In this document: positions 9,484 to 17,639 of the stretch, in pieces
How the letters are laid out: every line of letters begins with the position of its first letter
Position numbering within the stretch: position 1 is the stretch's first letter
NCBI GenBank assembly: GCA_025353965.1
Contig: JANXNS010000185.1
Span: 1 to 36,587, forward strand
Reading direction: 5' to 3'
DNA: 36,587 nucleotides
Source: Aquihabitans sp.
Lineage (GTDB): Bacteria; Actinomycetota; Acidimicrobiia; Acidimicrobiales; Iamiaceae
Notes under the pieces: generated by a model
Database searches by the model: none
The model's input: the letters and a program-made list of their open reading frames with translations, nothing else
Told to the model about the DNA's origin: nothing
Position numbers and translations under genes: made by a program

Positions 9484-10919
9484 AATTGCTCGTGATCGAC
9501 GTGGGCACCAGTGGGGTCCGTGCGGCCATTGTCGAGCCGGGCCGCGGCGTTACCCGCAGTTACCGCCGCGAAGTGCTGCCGGTTTCACCGGCACCCGGAC
9601 TGGTGGAGTTCGACGCAACGGAACTGGCCACGGCGGTGCTCGCCGTGGCCAACGAGGCCGTTGCTGCCGCCAATGGGGCGGACGCGGTGGGCATTGCTAC
9701 CCAGCGAGCCTCCACCATTGTGTGGGATCGGGCGACGGGAGAGCCGGTCGGCCCCGGCCTGGGTTGGCAGGACCTGCGCACGATCGGCGAGTGCCTCACC
9801 CTGGCCGGCCAGGGCTTCCGTCTGGCCCCCAACGCAGCGGCCACCAAGGCCGCCCACCTCCTGGACCTGGCGGACCCGGACCGCATCCGAGATCTGTGCG
9901 TGGGCACGGTCGATAGCTGGGTGGTTTGGACCCTCACGGGCGGCCGCTTGCACGTCACCGATGCCACCAATGCGGCCCTCTACGGGATGCGAACCGTGGA
10001 CCAAACCGACTGGCACGACCCGATCCTGGCGGCGCTCAACATTTCTCGGTCGGCCTTGCCCACCGTGGTGGATTCCATTGGAACGATCGGCGAAGCAACA
10101 GCCCTGAGCGGCGCCCCGCCCATTGCCGGGATTCTGGGTGACCAGCAGGCGTCATTGCTGGGTCAGGGCTGCGTCCGGCCCGGCCAAGCCAAGATCACGT
10201 TCGGTACCGGCGCCATGTTGGATCTCGTACTGGACGGCCGGCCCACCTATGCCACCCAGGGGGCGGGGGGCACGTTCCCGATCGTTACCCGCGCTCAGGG
10301 GGGCGAGCGCCGCTGGGGTCTTGAAGCGGTGATGTTGGCGGCGGGCACCAACATCGAGTGGCTACGCGATGATCTCGGGATCATCGACAGCGCCGAACAT
10401 TCCCACGCCGTTGCGGCCTCGTGCGATGACAGCGGCGGCCTGGCCTACGTTCCCGCCTTACTCGGCCTGGGTACCCCCCGCTGGGATTACGGCGCCCGTG
10501 GGGCACTCTTTGGGATCACCCGCGGGAGTGGCCGCCCGGAGATCGTCCGGGCCGTGCTTGAGGGCATTGCCCAGCGGGCCACCGATTTGGTGGAGGCGGC
10601 GGAGGCCGATGGTGGCATTGCCATCCCGACGCTGCGCGTGGACGGCGGCATGTCCGCCAACCCCACGTTTGTGCAAGCGCTGGCCGATGCCACCGCTCGA
10701 CCGGTGGAGGTTTCGCCGGAGCCTGAGGCCACTACCTTGGGGGCCGCTTACGCCGCCGGGCTGGCCCTTGGTGCTTGGTCGGGCGACGATGACATTGCCG
10801 CCATTTGGTCACCCACCACGGTGGTTGAGCCCATTGGGTCGTTCGATCGGGAGCGCTGGGCCAGCACCTTGGAGCGGGCCGCAGCGTGGTTCCCCGAGCT
10901 ATCGGCGATCTCGTTTTGA
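9480..10919 (+). CDS. FGGY-family carbohydrate kinase (glycerol kinase-like)
   Basis: MKLLVIDVGTSGVRAAIVEPG..., GILGDQQASLLGQGCVRPGQAKITFGTGAMLDL, LRVDGGMSANPTFVQALADATARPV; GTGA overlap with upstream gene. Confidence 0.92.
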   Translation: MKLLVIDVGTSGVRAAIVEPGRGVTRSYRREVLPVSPAPGLVEFDATELATAVLAVANEAVAAANGADAVGIATQRASTIVWDRATGEPVGPGLGWQDLRTIGECLTLAGQGFRLAPNAAATKAAHLLDLADPDRIRDLCVGTVDSWVVWTLTGGRLHVTDATNAALYGMRTVDQTDWHDPILAALNISRSALPTVVDSIGTIGEATALSGAPPIAGILGDQQASLLGQGCVRPGQAKITFGTGAMLDLVLDGRPTYATQGAGGTFPIVTRAQGGERRWGLEAVMLAAGTNIEWLRDDLGIIDSAEHSHAVAASCDDSGGLAYVPALLGLGTPRWDYGARGALFGITRGSGRPEIVRAVLEGIAQRATDLVEAAEADGGIAIPTLRVDGGMSANPTFVQALADATARPVEVSPEPEATTLGAAYAAGLALGAWSGDDDIAAIWSPTTVVEPIGSFDRERWASTLERAAAWFPELSAISF

Positions 10920-11037
10920 CCCGTTCCGCCAGGGTCGAGCCCTCTCACTTGGACTCGACCCACTCGCGATGACCACACTTCCCCAAGAACTTGTGACGAT
11001 GTCGGGGCCTGTTCGCCTCGACACAGGAGGAACACGC

Positions 11038-11688
11038 GTGCCGCTCGACAACCCGGAGGTCGTTCCGACCACCCGCCGGACCTTCCTAACCCGTGCTGCG
11101 CTTGCTGGCGCATTGGTCACGGTGGGGACCGTCGGGCCGCTCACCAGGCTGCTCCCCGTGGCCGGCGCACAAGATGCTGCTGGTTCCGCACCGAAGCTCG
11201 ACGATGCAACCTTCGCCGCCTTTGCCCTCCCCCTTGAGATGGCTGCCGTGCAGGCGTACCAAGCCGCGCTCGACGGTGGAACGCTCGGTGACGAAGGGCC
11301 CATCGCTCTGAATTTCCAGAGCCACCACCAGTCGGTGGTAGAGGTGCTCACCTCGCTCTTGGCCGATGCCGCCACCACCTCGGCGCCGGACGCAACCATC
11401 ACCGCCAGCACCGTCGCTTCGCTGAAGACGGCAACAGCCAAAGCCGAGGTGCTCACCATCCTCTCCGAGCTGGAAGACGTGCTCGCCGCCACTCACCTGT
11501 ATGCGTTGGGTGGCCTAGTCGAGCCGAGCACCGCCAAGGTCGTGGCACAGGTCCTGGCCGTTGAGTCTCAGCACGCCGTGTATCTCGGTCGAGCAGGCGG
11601 CGGAGATGTCGCCACCCTTACGCCATCGGCCGCTGACACAAGCGCCGCCCGCATTCCAGGCTCCGCAGCGTCCCAGGGGGGCAAATAA
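11038..11688 (+). CDS. Tat-exported ferritin-like domain protein
   Basis: Strong RBS (ACAGGAGGAACACGC-GTG). N-term TTRRTFLTRAALAGALVTVGTVGPL is a Tat-type signal; four helices with E (ALPLEMAAVQAY), H (FQSHHQSVVE), E (SELEDVLAATH), ExxH (VESQHAVYL). Confidence 0.85.
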   Translation: MPLDNPEVVPTTRRTFLTRAALAGALVTVGTVGPLTRLLPVAGAQDAAGSAPKLDDATFAAFALPLEMAAVQAYQAALDGGTLGDEGPIALNFQSHHQSVVEVLTSLLADAATTSAPDATITASTVASLKTATAKAEVLTILSELEDVLAATHLYALGGLVEPSTAKVVAQVLAVESQHAVYLGRAGGGDVATLTPSAADTSAARIPGSAASQGGK

Positions 11689-12395
11689 TGATGTCGCAAG
11701 ACCAGCCCGCCCTCACCGCTGGTTTGCCGTCCCGGCGTGCCCTCCTCACCGGTGGCATCGGCCTTGCGGGCGCCGTCCTCCTGACCGCCTGCAGCAGCAA
11801 TCCACCAGCACCGGGCGTGTCAGGCCAGGTTGTGTCCAGCACGAGCACTCCGGCCACCGTGCCGGTCACCACGCCATCGGCCATTGCCTTGGCTGATGAC
11901 AAGACCCAGATCGCCACCGCACAGTCACTTGAGTTGCTGGTCGAGCAGTTCTACGCCAACCAGACACCCAGGCTGACCGACCAGACGATGGCCGATATGG
12001 CCCGCCGGTTCCGCTCCGCCCACACCGAGGCCGCCGCTGTCTACGGTGCGGCCAAGACAGGCATCAAGGGCGCCGACAAGCCCAACGAATCCCTCATGGC
12101 CAGCCTTCTGGTGCCAGCTGAAGAGTCGCTCAACACCGACGCCGCGATCGTTGCCTTCATGCATGACCTTGAGAGCATGCTGGCCGCCACCTACGTGAAC
12201 GCCGTTGGCATCTACACCTCGGCAGAGTGGCGCCAGAAGGCCATGACCTTCGGTGCCGCCAGTGCCCGACGCGTCACCGTGTTGGCCAATGGTGCCGCTG
12301 GCACGCCACCGAGGGGACCGCTGTATCCGCTGTCTGACCTCATCCCTGGCGATGCATTCCTGGGCGCAGCGGCCGCCAAAGCAGAGGGAAGCTGA
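11688..12395 (+). CDS. Ferritin-like domain lipoprotein with Tat-like signal, degenerate fourth-helix metal motif
   Basis: SRRALLTGGIGLAGAVLLTACSS: RR signal plus lipobox (LTAC). Helical pattern parallels the upstream protein (VEQFY, SAHTE, DLESM). TAATG overlap with the upstream stop. Confidence 0.83.
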   Translation: MMSQDQPALTAGLPSRRALLTGGIGLAGAVLLTACSSNPPAPGVSGQVVSSTSTPATVPVTTPSAIALADDKTQIATAQSLELLVEQFYANQTPRLTDQTMADMARRFRSAHTEAAAVYGAAKTGIKGADKPNESLMASLLVPAEESLNTDAAIVAFMHDLESMLAATYVNAVGIYTSAEWRQKAMTFGAASARRVTVLANGAAGTPPRGPLYPLSDLIPGDAFLGAAAAKAEGS

Positions 12396-12417
12396 CCGAA
12401 CCCCTACACTCGCCCAC

Positions 12418-12808
<391 letters not shown>

Positions 12809-12844
12809 ACTACCAGCCTGACCTGCGGATACAGTCGCTCGGCA

Positions 12845-13140
12845 CTATCGGGTGCCTCCTAGGCGCACACCACCCGGCCTGGAGTCCAACGTCAGTGCGA
12901 CAATCGCCGGCCCGACAACCGCGCCAGCCGTTTCGAACGCAGAAGCGCCCCATCTGGAAGCCCTGGTCCTTGCTCGACGTATTGGTGATCTTGCCGTCAG
13001 CGGTGATCGAGCCGAACTCGCTCACAGCACACGCCCAGAATGATCAGCCCAACCTTGCGGCAACCGGACCCAGCGCTCGTTGGCGGCCCGCCGGTGGGCT
13101 GCCAGCCCTGATTTCCGTCGCCAAAACCTTGATCGCTCAT
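12845..13140 (-). pseudogene. Frameshifted small membrane/secreted protein remnant (possibly FxLYD-like)
   Basis: ATG at 13140 with GGGAG upstream gives MSDQGFGDGNQGWQPTGGPPTSAGSGCRKVGLIILGVC, then a stop; a second frame gives SEFGSITADGKITNTSSKDQGFQMG; a third gives AGAVVGPAIVALTLDSRPGGVRLGGTR*. Confidence 0.5.
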
Positions 13141-13225
13141 GCGTGCTCCCGCGCCCGCGAGCCAAGGACCGGCCCGCTCAGACCTAAGTCGTCGTAGGTC
13201 ACCCCCACATACCAGGGGTGGACCT

Positions 13226-13702
13226 TCAAACCGGGAGGTCTAGTCGGCCTTCGGCCAGGAAACGCTGCCGCTTGACGGGGTCGTCCAGCCCGAACAGCTT
13301 CCACGCCCACACCGCAACGCCGACCCCCACCAGCTCCAAAATCAAGGAGACGCCGAGATGAGAGAACTCCGGGATCTGGCCGGCGGCGAAACCCGCGCCG
13401 GGGAGCGGCCACCAGAAGACGTTGGTGCGAGTAAATGAACCGTCGAGGATCAGGTGGCACATGAGCCCGATCGGCACACCGAGAAGCCGGCGGCGAACCA
13501 GCCGGTGGCTCCGCGTGGCCAGCATCACCACCGCCATGATCGCGACCGCGCCTACCACTGAATGGAGCAGTCGAGGCCCACCAAGGACACCCTCGATTGC
13601 GGGCAACAAGGCGCCAGCAATGACCGTCCGGTAGTCAATTGCTGGGCTGCGGAATACCACCGCGACCAACACGACCGAGGTAGCGATGAACCAGATGAAC
13701 AA
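13226..13702 (-). CDS. Integral membrane protein, YdjM/DUF457-like putative metal-dependent hydrolase
   Basis: MFIWFIATSVVLVAVVFRSPAIDYRTVIAGALLPAIEG...RLLHSVVGAVAIMAVVML...GLMCHLILDGSF: D..LLP.IE, LLHS and HLILDG spacing, several TM segments. Confidence 0.68.
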   Translation of the reverse strand: MFIWFIATSVVLVAVVFRSPAIDYRTVIAGALLPAIEGVLGGPRLLHSVVGAVAIMAVVMLATRSHRLVRRRLLGVPIGLMCHLILDGSFTRTNVFWWPLPGAGFAAGQIPEFSHLGVSLILELVGVGVAVWAWKLFGLDDPVKRQRFLAEGRLDLPV

Positions 13703-13718
13703 GACAGGCGATCAGCGG

Positions 13719-14432
13719 TTAGGGAACGAGGAGGCGGCCGCACTCTTCACAGTGGGTGACCTCCTCGGGGTGCTTGTGGATTCGGGATGCCTCCACCGCC
13801 GACAGGGTGAGGTGGCAACCGCCGCACTGCGTGCCGACCAGCTTGGCCACACCAATGCCCCCACGGCCACCGCGCAGGCTCTGGTACTCCGCCAGGAGGT
13901 CCGCCGGAATGGCCTCCGCCGTGGAGGCCCGGGCGGTGGTCTCGTTTTCCAGATCTACCGCCAGCTCCGCTTGGGCGGCAATGAGGCGTAGCTCGGCGTC
14001 GTCCAGGACTGTGCTGCGCTGGCCACGAGTGACCACCAGTTCGGCAAGCTGCGTCTCGATCGGCTCGAGTTGTTCCATGATCACGAGATCTTGATCTTCT
14101 AGCTGAGTGATTCGACGGCCGAGGGCCTCGATCTCCTCTTGCAGGTCTTGGAGCTCACGGGCATTGGTGATCGTGCCGCCGTAGAGGGTGACATCGACCG
14201 CTTTGCGCTTGGCGGCAATGGTTTCGATCTCGTCATCCAGCCGCTTCTGCTGGCGGGCCAGACCATCTCGGGCCTCGGTCTCCCCCACGATCTGTTCCTC
14301 GACCGCTTCCAGCGCGGCTCGAGCCGCGTCCCGTTCCTCGCGTGCGGGCAGGTTCTCCAGCAGGTGGTGGATCTGATCCAGCCGCGTGTCGTGGGCTTGA
14401 ACCTCTAGCAAAGTGTCGAAGGTTGTGGTCAT
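13719..14432 (-). CDS. C4-type zinc-ribbon coiled-coil protein (DUF164 / zf-RING_7)
   Basis: Long coiled coil then GTQCGGCHLTLSAVEASRIHKHPEEVTHCEECGRLLVP (CxxC...CxxC). Confidence 0.92.
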   Translation of the reverse strand: MTTTFDTLLEVQAHDTRLDQIHHLLENLPAREERDAARAALEAVEEQIVGETEARDGLARQQKRLDDEIETIAAKRKAVDVTLYGGTITNARELQDLQEEIEALGRRITQLEDQDLVIMEQLEPIETQLAELVVTRGQRSTVLDDAELRLIAAQAELAVDLENETTARASTAEAIPADLLAEYQSLRGGRGGIGVAKLVGTQCGGCHLTLSAVEASRIHKHPEEVTHCEECGRLLVP

Positions 14433-16567
14433 CAGTTGCCTCCCGGCGGAACGGTGACGAGGGTCCCCGGCGTAGACGTGGCTGTCGTCTGGGGGGTAGT
14501 CGAAGGAACGCTGGTTGGCGTCCGCCGCCGAGTGGTAGTGCTGCTTGAGCTACCGCCAACCTCAAAGGGGATCTTGCCGACGCTTCTTCCGGAACGGGTC
14601 GGCAATGGCGAGAAGAACGGGACCGTGGGCAGCCCCGCGTAGAGAAGGGAGTAGTAGCGCCCCCAAGTTGCCGCCGGGTAACGACCGCCAGTGGCGCCGA
14701 CCAAGGCCGGGTTCGAGGCCAGGCTGATCGACCCGGCTGGCGCACCCATCCAGATGGCAGTGGCCAGGCGGGGGGTGTAGCCCACGAACCAAACATCGGT
14801 GGATTCGTTGGTGGTTCCGGTTTTTCCGGCGGCCACCTGACCGCCATCTATCTGGGCGTTCTTGCCAGTACCACCGGTGACGTTGGCGGTCAGCACCTCG
14901 TTGACCAGCCGGGCCGTTTGGACACTCACTACCTGCTCCGGAACGGATCGGTGTTGGTAAAGGATGGTGCCGTCCCGGGCTACGATTTTATCGATCAGGT
15001 AAGGCGTATAGCGGACGCCATCGTTGGCAAACGTTGCGTAGGCCGAAGCCATCTCCAACGGGGACAACGATGACGTACCGAGCGGCAAGGACGGCACCGA
15101 ATCCAGCTTGCCCGTGACCCCCAGTCGTCGGGCCAGGGTGACCACGTTGTCCGTGCCCACCAACTGCCCCAGGCGAACGAAAGCGCAGTTGGACGAACGC
15201 TGGATCATGGAGGTGATCGTGCCCACCCCGCCCTGGCCCGTGCTGGGCGCATAGGGCTCCACGGTGCGGGGGAACTTGAAAAGGCATTTCCCGCCGTTGA
15301 CCGTGTCCGAAGGGACATACCCCTTCTCGAACAACTCGGCCAGTACGAACGTCTTCATGGTGGACCCCGGCTGGCGTGCGGCCGTGGCCAAGTTGAACTT
15401 CCACTTATCGAAACCGGGCCCGCCCACCATGACCCGGACCGCCCCGGAGGTGGGATCGATCGAAGCAATGGCCTGGGTGCCAAAGGTGGCCTGACCGGTC
15501 TTGGGGTCGATCACATCGAACGTGGAATCACCCTTGTTGGCCGGGAGGGTTTCGTCTCGGGCCTTCTTGGCCTGGGCCTGCATGTTGGGGTCATAGGTGG
15601 TGTACACCGAGATGCCACCCTCGAACACCGTGCGGTTCCGGGCTATCTCTGTTGCCCCGAGGCCGAAGCTGGGGTCCGCCAACAACTGCTGCTTGACCTC
15701 CTCCACGAAGTAGTCGTACGGCGGGGTGGGCTTGTTGGGCACCGTGGGGAGCGGTACCGCCGCCCAGAAAGCCACTTCGTCTTTGTTCATGCGGTTGGTC
15801 TCCACCAACCGCTTGAACACAATGGCCCGCCGCTCGAGGGACACATCCGGGTTCTTGAACGGGTTGTAGTAGTTGGGGCTCCGGATCAGCGAAGCGAGAA
15901 GCGCACCCTCCGCCCAATTGAGCGCGCCGACATCTTTGTTGAAGTAGTACTCCGATGCCGCCTGAACCCCGTAGGCCCCACCACCGAAATAGACGCTGTT
16001 CAGGTAGTACTCGAGGATGGCCTGCTTTGACATTTGCTTCTCGAGCTCCACGGCCAAGAAGGCCTCGCGCAGCTTGCGGCTGAGATTGCGTTCATTGCCC
16101 ACCAACGAGTTCTTTACGACCTGCTGGGTGATGGTGGAACCACCCTGGACCGGGCCACCCTCCAAGTTGGACCTGCCCGCCCGAAGAATCGACCGAATAT
16201 TGACCCCGGTGTGCCGGTAGAAGTTGGCGTCTTCTGTGGCCAGCACCGAGCCCCGCACGGTCTCTGGGATCTTGTCCAACGTGACCTGCGAGCGGTTCTG
16301 CGGATCATCTCGGTTGGTCATGGTACCCAGGCGGGCACCATTGCTGTCGTAGAGGTAAGAGCGCTCGGCCAGGGGCTTGAGGCTTATCCGGTCATGGTCC
16401 GAGCGGTGAGCGCTCACCAGGTGGGAGACCTGCGGTGCGATGACCGCCAGGGCGCCAGCCAGCACCGCAACGAGCGCCGCCATGACCACCACGAAGCGCA
16501 GGAGCCGCTTGAGGTAGGTGGACAGACGTTGGGCGAGGGTCACAGCGTCGCTCATGGTAACGCCCAC
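14432..16567 (-). CDS. Bifunctional penicillin-binding protein (transglycosylase/transpeptidase)
   Basis: GT51 motifs (VLATEDANFYRHTGVNIRSILRA, GGSTITQQVVKN, ILEYYLNSVYFGGGAYGVQAAS); transpeptidase SxxK (PGSTMKTF), SxN (SSN), KTGTT; Thr/Pro-rich tail. ATG at 16555 is an alternative start. Confidence 0.95.
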   Translation of the reverse strand: MGVTMSDAVTLAQRLSTYLKRLLRFVVVMAALVAVLAGALAVIAPQVSHLVSAHRSDHDRISLKPLAERSYLYDSNGARLGTMTNRDDPQNRSQVTLDKIPETVRGSVLATEDANFYRHTGVNIRSILRAGRSNLEGGPVQGGSTITQQVVKNSLVGNERNLSRKLREAFLAVELEKQMSKQAILEYYLNSVYFGGGAYGVQAASEYYFNKDVGALNWAEGALLASLIRSPNYYNPFKNPDVSLERRAIVFKRLVETNRMNKDEVAFWAAVPLPTVPNKPTPPYDYFVEEVKQQLLADPSFGLGATEIARNRTVFEGGISVYTTYDPNMQAQAKKARDETLPANKGDSTFDVIDPKTGQATFGTQAIASIDPTSGAVRVMVGGPGFDKWKFNLATAARQPGSTMKTFVLAELFEKGYVPSDTVNGGKCLFKFPRTVEPYAPSTGQGGVGTITSMIQRSSNCAFVRLGQLVGTDNVVTLARRLGVTGKLDSVPSLPLGTSSLSPLEMASAYATFANDGVRYTPYLIDKIVARDGTILYQHRSVPEQVVSVQTARLVNEVLTANVTGGTGKNAQIDGGQVAAGKTGTTNESTDVWFVGYTPRLATAIWMGAPAGSISLASNPALVGATGGRYPAATWGRYYSLLYAGLPTVPFFSPLPTRSGRSVGKIPFEVGGSSSSTTTRRRTPTSVPSTTPQTTATSTPGTLVTVPPGGN

Positions 16568-16650
16568 GCCGCGTCACCCCGACGGCAGGCTATTGCCCCA
16601 GGGGTCGGAGCTAGGGTCGCCGTACTCTTTCGCTACTCCCAACCCTGAGG

Positions 16651-17598
16651 ATGCACCCGATGACCCATGCCCGCCGTTTCCGATTTGGCGTCCAAGGCTT
16701 CACCGCGACGTCCGGTGCGACATGGGTGGCCATGGCTCGCCGAGCGGAGGAACTTGGTTACGCAACCCTGTTCATGCCGGACCACTTTGGTGATCAGCTG
16801 GCACCCATCCCGGGACTCATGGCGGCAGCCACAGCCACCACCGACCTGCGGGTCGGGGCCTTGGTTTTCGACAATGACTACAAACATCCACTGGTCCTGG
16901 CCAAGGAACTGGCCAGCATCGACTTGTTGTCAGATGGGCGGCTGGAGATCGGCCTGGGCGCCGGCTGGATGAAGTCCGACTACGACGAAGCGGGCATATC
17001 CTATGACGCGCCTGCCACCCGAGTGGACCGGTTCGAGGAAGGCCTTGCCGTGATCACCGGGCTCCTCGGTCCGGACCCGTTCAGTTTCGAAGGCAAGCAC
17101 TACACGATCACCAATCACAACGGGCTGCCCAAGCCCGTTCAATCCCCCCGCCCGCCAATTCTCATCGGAGGCGGGCTCAAGCGCATGCTGTCTATCGCTG
17201 GCCGCCACGCAGACATCGTGGGCATCAATCCGACCATCCCCAACGGCGAGGTCGACGCCGACGCCGCCCGGAGCGGTACCGCCGAGAAAACCGACCGCAA
17301 GGTGGGATGGATCAAGGACGCAGCCGGCGATCGGTACGGAGACCTGGAGATCAACTTGTTGAATTTTGGGTGTTTCCTCACCGATGATCGGACCTCCCTG
17401 GCCGACCAACTCGCCCCCGCCTTCGGCGTGACCCCTGCGGAGTTGTTGGAGTTCCCTCACACATTGCTCGGAACGGTCGATCAGATCTGCGACGACCTGC
17501 TGGCTCGCCGAGACCGCTGGGATGCCAGCTACATCGTCGTCCAGCACGACGCCATGGAAGCAATGGCACCGGTGGTGGCCCGACTCACGGGTACCTGA
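16651..17598 (+). CDS. LLM-class F420-dependent oxidoreductase
   Basis: RFGVQGFTATSGATWVAMARRAEELGYATLFMPDHFGDQLAPIPGLMAAATATTDLRVGALVFDNDYKHPLVLAKELASIDLLSDGRLEIGLGAGW. Confidence 0.92.
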   Translation: MHPMTHARRFRFGVQGFTATSGATWVAMARRAEELGYATLFMPDHFGDQLAPIPGLMAAATATTDLRVGALVFDNDYKHPLVLAKELASIDLLSDGRLEIGLGAGWMKSDYDEAGISYDAPATRVDRFEEGLAVITGLLGPDPFSFEGKHYTITNHNGLPKPVQSPRPPILIGGGLKRMLSIAGRHADIVGINPTIPNGEVDADAARSGTAEKTDRKVGWIKDAAGDRYGDLEINLLNFGCFLTDDRTSLADQLAPAFGVTPAELLEFPHTLLGTVDQICDDLLARRDRWDASYIVVQHDAMEAMAPVVARLTGT

Positions 17599-17639
17599 TC
17601 CACCGGGCAAGGGGCCAACCGGAGAGGACCGCACGACCA

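Noticed and set aside
10369-11037. N-terminal extension in the ORF-track call 10369-11688
   Set aside because: It overlaps the FGGY kinase; strong RBS and Tat signal support GTG 11038.
14436-14600. Thr/Ser/Pro-rich low-complexity end of the PBP
   Set aside because: Such tails are common in actinobacterial PBPs; no tandem repeat of note.
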